The translations under genes were made by a program, and so were the position numbers. Below are positions 19,107-27,934 of a stretch of DNA of 46,341 bases, piece after piece. Each line of letters starts with the position of its first letter. Positions within the stretch are counted from its first letter, which is position 1. The DNA lies in contig CALLLW010000004.1 in assembly GCA_938007995.1 (NCBI GenBank), positions 1 through 46,341 of the forward strand, written 5' to 3'. This DNA is from an uncultured Granulosicoccaceae bacterium (GTDB taxonomy: Bacteria; Pseudomonadota; Gammaproteobacteria; Granulosicoccales; Granulosicoccaceae). The notes beneath the pieces are model-generated. The model worked only from the letters and a program-made list of their open reading frames with translations, made no database searches and was not told the DNA's origin.

Positions 19107-19661
19107 TTAACCCTGAATAGTGCGCATAAAACGGTCGCGGATCACCACAGGATCCATAGTAATAACAGGAACCTTCACATTACCTGACTCACACTTACAG
19201 ACGATAACTGTCATCTTGTTACTTGCCAAAGCATCTTTTATAACCTGCCCTGTTTCTTCCGCCTGACACTCAACTACATTTTCACAGCCACAGGCTTCTG
19301 CCACTTTGGCAAGAGATGTTTTCTTACCGGCATAGGTTGGCTGGTCACCAGTGGAACCGTAGCTGCCATTGTCAACGATTAGCAAAATAAAGTTATCAGC
19401 AGCATTGTTGGCTATGGTCGGCAGAGTACCGAAGTTAGTCAGCACCGAACCATCACCATCAATTGCAATCACCTTTTTATCCTGCGCCAATGCAACCCCG
19501 AGGCCTATTGACGAAGACAGCCCCATGGTGCCCAGCATGTAAAAGTTTGACGGTTGATCGTCGATCAGGTGCATCTCCTGACTTGGCAGGCCGATGTTGC
19601 AAATCACCAGATGATCACGAATAACCGGTGCGATTTCACGCAGTACTTCAGAACGTATCAT
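19107..19661 (-). CDS. comE: Sulfopyruvate decarboxylase beta subunit
   Basis: Thiamine diphosphate-binding half of a split decarboxylase, 184 aa. The ThDP/magnesium motif starts at IAIDGDGS (GDG at residues 69-71) and ends in VDNGSYGSTGD (about 97-106). I chose the ATG at 19661, with AAGGAAA upstream, over a frame reaching 19763 that would overlap comD. It lies 47 bp after comD. With HpsN upstream, the likely reaction is sulfopyruvate to sulfoacetaldehyde; phosphonopyruvate decarboxylase is a homologous alternative, but no phosphonate genes are nearby. Confidence 0.85.
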   Translation of the reverse strand: MIRSEVLREIAPVIRDHLVICNIGLPSQEMHLIDDQPSNFYMLGTMGLSSSIGLGVALAQDKKVIAIDGDGSVLTNFGTLPTIANNAADNFILLIVDNGSYGSTGDQPTYAGKKTSLAKVAEACGCENVVECQAEETGQVIKDALASNKMTVIVCKCESGNVKVPVITMDPVVIRDRFMRTIQG

Positions 19662-19708
19662 TAATATTTTCCTTAAGCCCGTTGGGTTTCTCTGTAGTTG
19701 ATTAAAGG

Positions 19709-20206
19709 TTAATAACCGTTCCAGAAACTCGCATCCGTGAGGATAGCGACCGGTTTGTTGCACATAAAAGTATGCTTCAAAATGGCATCAAGTTCTTCAG
19801 CATCAGCTTCCTTGTGGAAGTGATAAGTGGGTATATTCAGCTGCGCTAACAATGCTTTGGTATGTACCGCCATTTCCACCTGACAGGCTACAGGCTCCCC
19901 CAGCTCCCCCCGGTAGCTGATCAACATTGGCAAAGGCATGCGGTAGTACTGCGTAAGTGTGACCAATGTGTTGATAGTCACACCGATCGCTGTGTTCTGC
20001 ATAATGATTGCCGGTCGCTTGCCACCCATCCACGCCCCGGCACACAGCCCCATACCTTCGTCTTCTTTATTGGCGGGTATGTGATAAATGGACTCGTCTT
20101 CCTCGATTGCATCAATCACCCCGGCAAGCTGTTTACACGGCACAGTAGTGACGAAGCTGATGTCATTTTTCTTAAAGTCATCAACTATTCTTTGATTTAC
20201 CGACAC
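19709..20206 (-). CDS. comD: Sulfopyruvate decarboxylase alpha subunit
   Basis: N-terminal pyrimidine-binding half of the ThDP enzyme, 165 aa. The conserved glutamate that activates ThDP lies in the IPANKEDEGMGLCAGAW segment (about residues 43-59), followed by MQNTAIG. The start is GTG at 20206 with a good AGGAG site. It is expected to form a heteromer with ComE. It lies 138 bp after hpsN on the same strand, so the three genes probably form one unit. Confidence 0.85.
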   Translation of the reverse strand: MSVNQRIVDDFKKNDISFVTTVPCKQLAGVIDAIEEDESIYHIPANKEDEGMGLCAGAWMGGKRPAIIMQNTAIGVTINTLVTLTQYYRMPLPMLISYRGELGEPVACQVEMAVHTKALLAQLNIPTYHFHKEADAEELDAILKHTFMCNKPVAILTDASFWNGY

Positions 20207-20344
20207 GCTTTTCTCCTGTTAAGGGTTTGCAGAACTGCCTTGCCACCACTGAAATTAACTGGTTTTGCTATCGCTGAATGCCACAGCTGTTTGGACCATA
20301 ACTTTCCGGCTCATAGCAATAGATAAAATTGTTATTGACACTGC

Positions 20345-21646
20345 TCACGGCTCAAGATTGAATTTCTCATCAGGAAAGTACTTGGCAAGCCTGATGTCAG
20401 CGGTACGGGCATGTCCTTCCATGCCTTCGAGTCTGGAAATTCTTGCAGTAGCTTCAGCCACAGGCTTTGAACCCTCTTGAGTCGCTTGCTGCCAGGTGAC
20501 AATCTTCATGTACTTATGCACCGACAACCCGCCTGTGTACTTCGCGGAACGCCCGGTTGGCAATACGTGGTTGGTACCGGATGCCTTGTCTCCAAATGCC
20601 ACTGTGGTCTCTTCACCAAGAAATACAGATCCATAGCACCTCAGGCGATCTTTCCACCACGGGATATCGTCAGCCTGTACAGTCAGATGCTCGGGTGCAT
20701 ATTCATCTGATGTTTGGGCCATCTGTTCGCGATCATCACAAAGAATCACCTCCGCGTAGTCACGCCATGCAGCTTCAGCATTGACACGATTCACTTCAGG
20801 CAGATCGGCAATCAACCCCGGCACCAGCTGTATTACCTTTTCTGCCAGTGGCTTGTGATCGGTCACCAGCCAGACGGGAGAGTTATAACCGTGCTCTGCC
20901 TGTCCAACCAGATCTGCGGCAACAATCGTCGCATCAGCGGTTTTATCGGCGAGAATCAGGCTGTCGGTCGGGCCTGCGATCATATCGATTCCAACCCGCC
21001 CGTAGAGAATTCTCTTCGCCTCGGCGACAAACTGATTGCCCGGCCCCACCAGAATATCGGCCGGCTGCAGCCCGAACAGTCCGAAGGTCATCGCAGCGAC
21101 AGCCTGGACGCCACCCATTGCCATGATTTTGTCTGCACCACACAAGCTGGCTGCATAGACGATGGCCGGAGCGATACCGGAATCTTTTGCTGGCGGAGAA
21201 CAAGCGACAATCTGCCCACACCCGGCAACTTTGGCTGTAGTGACGGTCATAACGGCACTGGCGACATGGCTGTAACGGCCACCCGGGATATAACAGCCCG
21301 CAGCATTACAAGGGATACTCTTTTGCCCCAGCATAAAGCCCGGAATGACTTCGAGCTCAACATCCTGAATAGTCTGCTTCTGCAATTCAGCAAATCGCCG
21401 AACATTATCGTGGGCAAACGCAATATCGTCTTTCAATGCCTGCGGTACCGCATCGCAGGCAGCCGCAATCTCATCGTCGCTGAGCAGAACGTTACCGTCA
21501 TACTTGTCAAACTTGCCGGCGTAGATCAGCGCCGCTTCATCGCCGCCTTGCTCTATATCGTCGAGTATTTTTTGTACGGTATCGCGAACATCGATCGCGT
21601 CCGTCGTGGAAGTTTTACTAGCCTGCTTTAGATAAGTGCGCGCCAT
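20345..21646 (-). CDS. hpsN: Sulfopropanediol 3-dehydrogenase (HisD-like, HpsN)
   Basis: Zinc and NAD-dependent dehydrogenase of 433 aa in the histidinol dehydrogenase superfamily. HisD hallmarks are present: GPGNQFVAEAKR, VGQAEHGYNSP, DEYAPEHL and the NHVLPTGRSAKYTGGLSVHKYMK region. HisD's AGPSE is replaced by AGPTDS, as I know from HpsN-type sequences. HpsN oxidises (R)-2,3-dihydroxypropane-1-sulfonate to (R)-sulfolactate. comDE directly downstream supports this role over histidine synthesis, and no other his gene is nearby. A sulfolactate dehydrogenase and sulfoacetaldehyde acetyltransferase (xsc) are not in the window. Confidence 0.87.
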   Translation of the reverse strand: MARTYLKQASKTSTTDAIDVRDTVQKILDDIEQGGDEAALIYAGKFDKYDGNVLLSDDEIAAACDAVPQALKDDIAFAHDNVRRFAELQKQTIQDVELEVIPGFMLGQKSIPCNAAGCYIPGGRYSHVASAVMTVTTAKVAGCGQIVACSPPAKDSGIAPAIVYAASLCGADKIMAMGGVQAVAAMTFGLFGLQPADILVGPGNQFVAEAKRILYGRVGIDMIAGPTDSLILADKTADATIVAADLVGQAEHGYNSPVWLVTDHKPLAEKVIQLVPGLIADLPEVNRVNAEAAWRDYAEVILCDDREQMAQTSDEYAPEHLTVQADDIPWWKDRLRCYGSVFLGEETTVAFGDKASGTNHVLPTGRSAKYTGGLSVHKYMKIVTWQQATQEGSKPVAEATARISRLEGMEGHARTADIRLAKYFPDEKFNLEP

Positions 21647-21681
21647 AATGAATTTCCGGTTTGACCAGCTTCATACCTCTG

Positions 21682-21712
21682 TTGACAATAGTGTAAGCGC
21701 TTACATTATACT
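21682..21712 (+). promoter_or_regulatory. Sigma-70-like promoter of the LacI gene
   Basis: TTGACA (21682-21687) and TATACT (21707-21712) are separated by about 19 bp (18 if TTATAC is used). The operator lies between them. The reverse strand at 21711-21706 reads TATAAT, a possible -10 for hpsN. Confidence 0.55.
21692..21705. promoter_or_regulatory. LacI-family operator
   Basis: TGTAAGCGCTTACA is a perfect 14-bp palindrome with the central CG typical of LacI/PurR-family operators. It lies in the hpsN-lacI divergent region, between the -35 and -10 of the regulator and overlapping a TATAAT facing hpsN. One bound repressor could control both directions. Confidence 0.85.
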
Positions 21713-21762
21713 GCGCAACAGGAAATCGAATTTGTGATCCAGAAACTTTGGCAGGTAATCAC

Positions 21763-22782
21763 GTGACACGTAAAGCTGCTCCCACACTGGAAGATGTTGC
21801 CCGGGCTGCGTGCGTGTCGACCGCAACTATCTCGCGAGCGCTCAACAGCCCGGACAAGGTAGCCAGCGACACACGTCAGCGCATTGAGACAGTCATTGAA
21901 GCGCTTGGCTACACACCGAACTTCGGTGGCCGAGTTCTCGCTTCAAATCGAACCAACACGGTTGGTGCCGTCATCCCTACCATGGCCAACGCGATGTTCG
22001 CCAGCGGGCTACAGGTATTCCAGCAGGAACTCTCCACTGCCTCATACAATTTATTGGTCGCAAGCTCCGGCTACGATGCTGGCAACGAGCTTCAACAGAT
22101 AAAGTCACTGGTGACGCAGGGCGCAGATGGTTTGTTACTGATAGGCTCTTCGCGCCCGCCTGAGACAACACGCTTTCTAGAATTAAGAAAGATTCCCTAT
22201 GTAATTGCATGGTGCTACCAGGCACAGGACAAGCGTTGCTTTGCAGGCTTCGACAACATCAAAGCAGCCAGCCGCATTACTCTAGAAGTGCTGCAAAAAG
22301 GGCATAAAAACATCGCAATGATTGCAGGCCGGTCGGCACAAAACGACAGAGCCAGAAATCGCATTATCGGCGTTACCGAATGCATCAGTAAGTTCAACGA
22401 TGCACAACTGCTGTCGGTTAATGAAACAGAATATACCCTTGACGCAGGCGGTAGCGCATTCGAAGACATCATGCGGCAACCTGACAAACCAAGCGCCATC
22501 ATCTGCGGTAATGACGTGTTAGCCGCCGGCGCTATTGTTCGGGCAAATCAACTCGGCATCAAAGTACCGGAACAGGTTTCTGTTACCGGATTCGATGATA
22601 TCGCACTGGCTACCGTAGTCTCACCCGCCCTGACTACAGTGCGCGTTCCTCAGCTTGAGATGGGTAAAGTGGCTGCAAAAGCCTTGCTGGAACTGATTAG
22701 CACCGGCATGGCAAAAAGCGTCGAACTACCAATTGAGATAATCCACCGTGACTCACTGACAGACGCACCTGAAGCGTATTGA
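21763..22782 (+). CDS. LacI family transcriptional regulator
   Basis: Repressor of about 339 aa. The N-terminal helix-turn-helix reads TLEDVARAACVSTATISRALN, followed by a hinge helix and a periplasmic-binding-protein-like sensor domain from about residue 60 (NTVGAVIPTMANAMF). GTG at 21763 has AGG 7-9 nt upstream and gives the usual short tail before the helix-turn-helix; a TTG at 21748 would add five residues. It is divergent from hpsN-comDE with a perfect operator between them, so it probably senses an intermediate of that pathway and represses it and itself. Confidence 0.92.
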   Translation: MTRKAAPTLEDVARAACVSTATISRALNSPDKVASDTRQRIETVIEALGYTPNFGGRVLASNRTNTVGAVIPTMANAMFASGLQVFQQELSTASYNLLVASSGYDAGNELQQIKSLVTQGADGLLLIGSSRPPETTRFLELRKIPYVIAWCYQAQDKRCFAGFDNIKAASRITLEVLQKGHKNIAMIAGRSAQNDRARNRIIGVTECISKFNDAQLLSVNETEYTLDAGGSAFEDIMRQPDKPSAIICGNDVLAAGAIVRANQLGIKVPEQVSVTGFDDIALATVVSPALTTVRVPQLEMGKVAAKALLELISTGMAKSVELPIEIIHRDSLTDAPEAY

Positions 22783-23248
22783 CCATATACCGGCATAAGT
22801 AATTTTTCATACATTGCTGCATAAATTTCACTACACCCATACAACCTGCGGTATTTTTTGATGATCCACTCAACAACGGTGAAGCGCAAGCCAAACTAAC
22901 GAGTCATGCGTTGTTGCTATTTCCTGTTTTTTCTTAAGGCACATCACAATATGACTAACCCGCGGAAATCATAAAGAACCAGAAGCATTCGCAGAAATGC
23001 GTTGTAATTCATATTCCGGTCACTCAATCAGCAAAACGTCAGCGGCGTTGCATTTCAGCTGCCAGCCTTATGGTACATTCCACCCTGCTCCTCGGGAAAA
23101 ACATACCACGTAGATACTCACAAGCATTTCAGATGGCGTTGTATCGACCAACTGCATAACTAACGTCACAGAGAGCCTGAGTCATGCTGTAAATAAATAC
23201 ACGTCACGTTGTTGGTTCTCCAAAAAAATGGTGAATTGCAAAGACGCT

Positions 23249-23277
23249 ATGACACTGTCTCTTAACTTTTGTATAGA
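23249..23277 (+). promoter_or_regulatory. Sigma-70-like promoter candidate
   Basis: ATGACA (23249-23254) and TATAGA (23272-23277) are separated by exactly 17 bp. Transcription would start near 23284 and give a leader of about 165 nt before the gene at 23450. Confidence 0.4.
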
Positions 23278-23331
23278 CTTCAATGCAGTACAGCTGAGCA
23301 TCTCCATAACGGCTTCAGGATTCATCAATGG

Positions 23332-23356
23332 CCTGAGGTCCGTGAAGGACCTTAGG
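23332..23356 (+). other. Strong hairpin in a long leader
   Basis: CCTGAGGTCC (23332-23341) pairs with GGACCTTAGG (23347-23356) over 10 bp with one G-T wobble and loop GTGAA. A further GGTCC copy (23356-23360) overlaps its 3' end and could offer alternative pairing. No U-tract follows, so it is not a standard terminator. Confidence 0.5.
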
Positions 23357-23449
23357 GTCCGGTTACAGCCTTAAGGCGGCATCGCGAAATCCAGGCACAT
23401 CACACTGCTTTTGGAAACCCACTCAAAGCATTCCAATGATCAATAGCAT

Positions 23450-23938
23450 ATGTGTGACATGTCAAATACGAGCAACAAAATAATCCGACTCTTTTGCCAG
23501 ACTGGCGACAGCGAAGACTCGACTGCAGCGTTGATCACTCTGGATAAAACAACATCCATGCATAAGAGCGTGATAGCTCAACAGGTCGCCGACGTATCGC
23601 CTGAAACTCAGGCTTTAATTATTGTTCTTGACGGATCTGGACTTTCCAAACTTCAAAAAGTGATTGCCTTGATTAACCGTCGACACACAGTCCAGGTGTG
23701 TTGCGAAGAAATGAGCAGGTCCGGATTTATAAATACTTCTCAGCATGCGTTGTTTCCAAACCTGCACGATCCTTTTCTTGCGTATCAAACCAACTCCGCT
23801 GCGGCAACCTATGCAGAGAATTATCTACTCATAGACAGACAAACTCTTGCAAAAAAAATACTGTACGGTTTACTTCAGCGGCTAAATATTGTCTGCCCTA
23901 GAATCGATACGATTGCGATTGTAGGCAAACGAATGTGA
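23450..23938 (+). CDS. Hypothetical protein, first gene of a three-gene cassette
   Basis: Protein of 162 aa that I do not recognise. It has no signal peptide or membrane helix and looks soluble and mixed alpha/beta (for example TQALIIVLDGSGLSKLQKVIALINRR). Seven cysteines are spread over the chain. A second ATG at 23459 is an equally possible start; neither has a clear ribosome-binding site. Its stop overlaps the GTG of the next gene (GTGA at 23935-23938), so the two are translationally coupled, which supports it being real. Confidence 0.6.
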   Translation: MCDMSNTSNKIIRLFCQTGDSEDSTAALITLDKTTSMHKSVIAQQVADVSPETQALIIVLDGSGLSKLQKVIALINRRHTVQVCCEEMSRSGFINTSQHALFPNLHDPFLAYQTNSAAATYAENYLLIDRQTLAKKILYGLLQRLNIVCPRIDTIAIVGKRM

Positions 23939-24906
23939 ACTGGCTTGTTGATTTGATTCCGAGTGATCTCAGCACAGAGCTTGGTCAAAAGCCCAGTGTG
24001 CTTTGCCTTTGCTCAGCGCAACAGAAGTTTTTAATTTTCTCGGAAAAATCTGACACGCCGGCATTTGTTATGCAACCGGGCAGTGAAAGCATGCTTCAGA
24101 ACCTGAAAAAAATTACCTCCGAGCTGCACTTTTTCCTACCGGACAGAATACCGGCGCCCCTGACAATAGTAACGGATCAACGCCGGGAAAATTATCTGCT
24201 TCAGCGCGGTATTGTCGGCATACCCTGGTTTACACTAAGCCAGAGAATCGGCAAGGAATTTAGCTGGGACGAAATCGTGGATCTGTCCATTGATGCACTT
24301 GAGGTGTTTCACGCAACCACTGCATCGAATAATGCATGGACAAAAAAAATTAGTCTGTCACGGGATTTCTCTGAATTGTATCGTCAGGGAACCGCATCCA
24401 GTGAAGCGCATCTGTATCAGGACGAGGCTATTAAAAACTACTGCCTTAACGTGCTTGCCGAATTCGCACCCACCATCTGCTATTTGCAACATGGTGATCT
24501 ATCCGTGAATAACTTTTTGTTTCGTAAGGACAGCGTTGGCATTGTAGATTTCGAACAATTCGGCAGAGCATATCTGCCATTGCATGATGAGTTCTTACTG
24601 GTTGATTCACTTATACAATTACAACACTCGCCTTCCCCGGAATTTGTAAAAACCTTGTGGAGCAAGATCCTTGCTGCCAGTCGATATAGCTACCTGAGCA
24701 GCAGCGAAGTCATTAATATCCTACTGTTAATGCATATCATGTGGTGGCTTGGTGAAGCCGAAGGAAAGGAGCGTAGAGCTGATCGAAGAAAACAATACTT
24801 ACAGGCACTACAGCATGGCCTGTCTATTGTCAGTAAAAAACCCTCTGATTTCGTTGCCAATTTATTACTGATGATTAGTACTAACAATCAGACCACTGCA
24901 TCGTAA
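23935..24906 (+). CDS. APH/choline-kinase-fold phosphotransferase
   Basis: Protein of 323 aa with the kinase-like catalytic core of the aminoglycoside phosphotransferase superfamily. YLQHGDLSVNNFLF places H186, catalytic D188 and N193, and IVDFEQFG supplies the metal-binding D205. The N-terminal part (1-100) is compatible with a divergent nucleotide-binding lobe, but I see no clear glycine loop. The substrate is unknown; such enzymes phosphorylate small molecules, sugars or antibiotics. It overlaps the upstream gene by 4 bp and is followed 30 bp later by a methyltransferase, so it probably acts in a tailoring pathway rather than in resistance. Confidence 0.75.
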   Translation: MNWLVDLIPSDLSTELGQKPSVLCLCSAQQKFLIFSEKSDTPAFVMQPGSESMLQNLKKITSELHFFLPDRIPAPLTIVTDQRRENYLLQRGIVGIPWFTLSQRIGKEFSWDEIVDLSIDALEVFHATTASNNAWTKKISLSRDFSELYRQGTASSEAHLYQDEAIKNYCLNVLAEFAPTICYLQHGDLSVNNFLFRKDSVGIVDFEQFGRAYLPLHDEFLLVDSLIQLQHSPSPEFVKTLWSKILAASRYSYLSSSEVINILLLMHIMWWLGEAEGKERRADRRKQYLQALQHGLSIVSKKPSDFVANLLLMISTNNQTTAS

Positions 24907-24936
24907 CCAGATACTATAAACATAGCAGACGAACAA

Positions 24937-25665
24937 ATGAACAACGGCAGTTACAGAAACTCGCATCTTAGCAAGGGATCAGACTACGATGCTGATCTGA
25001 GCATAGGAAATTTTGATTCCTACATGGTTTCTCATGAATCAGAAATTCTTGCCAGGGTGGTGCAGTCTATTTTCCCTGATAAAGTACCCAGGTATCTCGA
25101 CTTTGCCTGCGGCACTGGCAGAATTTTATCGACCGTTGAACCATACACAGAAGAATCATTTGGTGTTGATGTTTCAGAGTCGATGGTTTCAGAAGCAAAA
25201 AATAAATGTAAGAAAACTGTGTTCCACATTGCTGATATCACCAGCACACCGACACCAACTATCGATAACATCGACCTCGCCACTGCATTCAGATTTTTCG
25301 GCAACGCAGAACAGCAACTGCGGGTATCAGTACTAGATGCGCTGTCAGGAATCGTCCGGCCCGGAGGTTACCTGATTACCAACAACCATCGTAACCCTGG
25401 CTCACTTCACGAGCGACTGCTTCGCCTTAAAGGAGAGCCGGGCTCACTGGATTTAAGCCACAGTAATCTCACCACCTTACTGAACAACAGCGGCTTCACT
25501 ATTGAACGAAAAATCGGCATCGGCCTATGGATCTACCGACACTCATTACGCAGAGACGCGGCCAATTCAAATTCTGTACTTCGTCATCTGGAACCTTTAT
25601 CAAAACTGAATGCGTTGGCAACGCTTTGCCCTGATTATATTGTTATTGCAAGAAAGCAGCATTGA
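24937..25665 (+). CDS. Class I SAM-dependent methyltransferase
   Basis: Protein of 242 aa with a Rossmann-fold methyltransferase domain. Motif I is LDFACGTGR (residues 54-62), followed by the acidic GVDVSESM (about 77-84) and a post-motif region ending in GIVRPGGYLITNNH. No membrane segments. It is the last gene of the cassette starting at 23450. The substrate cannot be read from sequence; a small-molecule acceptor is plausible given the kinase upstream. Confidence 0.85.
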   Translation: MNNGSYRNSHLSKGSDYDADLSIGNFDSYMVSHESEILARVVQSIFPDKVPRYLDFACGTGRILSTVEPYTEESFGVDVSESMVSEAKNKCKKTVFHIADITSTPTPTIDNIDLATAFRFFGNAEQQLRVSVLDALSGIVRPGGYLITNNHRNPGSLHERLLRLKGEPGSLDLSHSNLTTLLNNSGFTIERKIGIGLWIYRHSLRRDAANSNSVLRHLEPLSKLNALATLCPDYIVIARKQH

Positions 25666-25737
25666 GCGCAGTCAAGTCTGATTAAATGCAACCACCATCT
25701 CCTGACTAATACCCTGCCCTGCTAACACCCGGGCCCA

Positions 25738-26550
25738 CTAATACCCGGGATTCGGTTTATGTTCCGGGTCGGCATGTCCGAGCAATTCACGGGCTTTTTT
25801 AACACTTACACTGGCAGCGGCTGCGAGAAACCTTGCATCACTGTTCAGTGTACAAAGATTAAATCCCCAGCCGAATGCTTTGGCTGCGTACTCAGCACTG
25901 CCACAGTGCAGGCAGGCAGCTATGCCGGACTCCTTACATGCAGACAGGATCTTTTTAATAGCCGCTACTATTTCAGTATCTTCGTAATCAGCACCAGGTG
26001 CCAGTCTGCCATTCGTTAAACCAAGCGTCAGATCTGCCGGACCAACGTAGATGCCATCGAGCCCGGGAGTAGTAACAATCTCTTGCAGGTTCTTCATACC
26101 TTCTGCAGTCTCGATCATTGCTATACAAAGTATCTGTTCATTTGCCTGAGACGCATAACTGCGGCCCGCTGAAACTCCAATGCGAGTCGGACCAAAGCTG
26201 CGATTGCCGAGAGGCGGGTAACGCATGTAGGAAACCAGCGCCTCGGCCTGAGCCCGGTTATTGATCATCGGACAAATAACCCCGTAAGCACCGGCATCCA
26301 TGGCTTTCATAATGGCTCCCGGTTCAAGCCATGGTACACGTACCAGGGGAGTCACCGGGTATGCCGTGGTTGACTGTAGAATAGATAGCATTTCGCTATA
26401 GCCCATCACTCCATGCTGCATATCGAGCACAATGCTGTCAAAACCCTGTGCACAAATAACCTCTGCTGCAAACCCGTTTCCGATGGTTAGCCAGGCATTG
26501 AGTGTCGGCTGTCCGTCAGCCCATTGTTGTTTTAGCTTGTTTGGCTTCAT
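25738..26550 (-). CDS. HpcH/HpaI aldolase family protein
   Basis: Class II, metal-dependent pyruvate aldolase of the HpaI/RhmA/GarL group, about 270 aa. Recognisable parts are DSIVLDMQHG (substrate and base region), AGAYGVICPMINN, the metal-binding glutamate in IAMIETAEGMKN and GIYVGPADLTLGL. These enzymes cleave 2-keto-3-deoxy acids to pyruvate and an aldehyde. The ATG at 26550 matches the family's N-terminal pattern and has GAGAAAA upstream; frames starting at 26571 or 26583 are possible. Single gene, followed convergently by the methyltransferase cassette. Confidence 0.86.
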   Translation of the reverse strand: MKPNKLKQQWADGQPTLNAWLTIGNGFAAEVICAQGFDSIVLDMQHGVMGYSEMLSILQSTTAYPVTPLVRVPWLEPGAIMKAMDAGAYGVICPMINNRAQAEALVSYMRYPPLGNRSFGPTRIGVSAGRSYASQANEQILCIAMIETAEGMKNLQEIVTTPGLDGIYVGPADLTLGLTNGRLAPGADYEDTEIVAAIKKILSACKESGIAACLHCGSAEYAAKAFGWGFNLCTLNSDARFLAAAASVSVKKARELLGHADPEHKPNPGY

Positions 26551-26613
26551 GTTTTCTCTATACGGTGTCATTTTTCCTGACATATGTGGTCCGCCAATCG
26601 CCAGGCAATGTCG

Positions 26614-27837
26614 TCAGGTAATATCGTCAATAAAATCCATGGTGGGTGTGGTATCGGCAACCGTGCGTTCTTTATCCAGATCTGCAGCTCGCGCTATGGC
26701 ACCTTTACCAAACTTTCTGATGCAATCATCAATGGTAATTTCAAGCGCTTTGGGCTTTGCATTCTGCGCGAATAAATCCATCTGCTGCGGGTCATCAGCT
26801 TTTGACAAATCGTATGCAGACAATCCTACCAGTCGGTACGGTCCCTCGTCATTAAACTGCGTGAGTAATTCCGTTGCAACAACGAACAGATGTTCAGCAC
26901 AATCACTGGGCTCAGTGAGCCGGCTTTGGCGACTGTGCAGTTTGAAGCGGTTGGTTTTGAGTTTCACTCGCACACCGGCACACCGATAGCCTTTATCACG
27001 CAGCCTGCGCGCCACCCGATCAGCTGATCTTTTCAGGTGTTGTTTGATTTCTTCATGACAGCTGACGTCATGCAACAGTGTTCTGTCAGAACCCATACTG
27101 CGCGCCTGTCTTCCTGTCGCAACACGGCGCGGATCTTCTCCTCTGGCAAGCGCCTGAAAATGAGCCGCGCCGTTGCCGAACTTATGCTTTAGATAGTGCG
27201 GATCAGCCCGGCGTACATCACCAATCGTTAGCAAACCCAGCTGATGAAACCGGGGCACAGTTTTAGGCCCCGCACCCCACAAACGCGCAACCGGCAGCGG
27301 GTCCAGCCACTCGATGGTTTCCTTTGGTGCTACAACAGTAATACCATTAGGTTTGTTAAAGTCACTGGCGACTTTGGCCACATATTTTGTGGCCGCAATG
27401 CCGACAGATGCGGTGAGTCCGTCGGTGGCATCGGTGACGGCATCACGAATCAGCCGCGCCATATTTGCCGGTGCACCAAAAATGCCCTCTGCCCCTGTCA
27501 TGTCTATAAACGCTTCATCGAGCGAGATAGATTCTACCGACGGGGAAAAATCTGCAAAGGCTGCCATGATTAACTTTGACTGTTCCTGATACCGGTCAAA
27601 CCTTGGCGGAACCACTACTGCATTCGGGCAGCGCCGCATGGCATCTGCCATTGGCATCGCGCTCTTAACGCCGAACTTGCGAGCTTCATAGCTGGCAGTT
27701 AACACAACCCCGCGCAAGCTGTTTGGACCAACAATCAATGCCTTGCCGCGAAGCGATGGGTCATCAAGTTGCTCTACAGAGGCATAGAATGCATCCATGT
27801 CTGCATGCGCAATCACTCTGGTCCATTGATCGGTCAT
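26614..27837 (-). CDS. dinB: DNA polymerase IV (Y family)
   Basis: Translesion polymerase of about 407 aa. Catalytic acidic residues sit in HADMDAFYASVEQ near the N terminus and SISLDEAFIDMTG about 95 residues later; the little-finger domain follows GMGSDRTL-like sequence (here SMGSDRTLLHDVS). ATG at 27837 starts directly at MTDQWTR before the conserved core; a frame to 27861 adds eight residues. Unlike the radical SAM gene at 310-1383, I see no CTG-N10-CAG LexA box upstream. Confidence 0.93.
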   Translation of the reverse strand: MTDQWTRVIAHADMDAFYASVEQLDDPSLRGKALIVGPNSLRGVVLTASYEARKFGVKSAMPMADAMRRCPNAVVVPPRFDRYQEQSKLIMAAFADFSPSVESISLDEAFIDMTGAEGIFGAPANMARLIRDAVTDATDGLTASVGIAATKYVAKVASDFNKPNGITVVAPKETIEWLDPLPVARLWGAGPKTVPRFHQLGLLTIGDVRRADPHYLKHKFGNGAAHFQALARGEDPRRVATGRQARSMGSDRTLLHDVSCHEEIKQHLKRSADRVARRLRDKGYRCAGVRVKLKTNRFKLHSRQSRLTEPSDCAEHLFVVATELLTQFNDEGPYRLVGLSAYDLSKADDPQQMDLFAQNAKPKALEITIDDCIRKFGKGAIARAADLDKERTVADTTPTMDFIDDIT

Positions 27838-27934
27838 TGCCACAGTGTACTTTAAACACACTCAGGGATACACGTATCGGTACTCTGGATAAATAATCAC
27901 CTACCGCACTTGCAATGACATCCGCCGGCGGATT

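Larger units (their letters stand above)
22783..23449. other. Long intergenic region with leader
   Basis: This 667-bp stretch has no convincing gene; short frames here lack ribosome-binding sites and similarity I recognise. The right half carries a promoter candidate (23249-23277) and a strong hairpin (23332-23356) ahead of the gene at 23450. Base composition is more AT-rich than in the housekeeping block. Confidence 0.6.

Noticed and set aside
20345..21646. Histidinol dehydrogenase (hisD) as the name of this gene
   Set aside because: The overall fold matches, but the AGPTDS change, lack of other his genes and the comDE neighbours favour HpsN.
22650..22894. Minus-strand frames overlapping the end of the LacI gene
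   Set aside because: They mostly shadow the LacI coding sequence and lack a ribosome-binding site.
23935..24906. Antibiotic resistance gene
   Set aside because: The APH-type catalytic motif is present, but similarity is to the superfamily only, and the operon context suggests a tailoring or metabolic role.
26614..27934. Possible SOS control of dinB
   Set aside because: I looked for CTG-N10-CAG upstream of 27837 and found none, so I did not claim LexA regulation.
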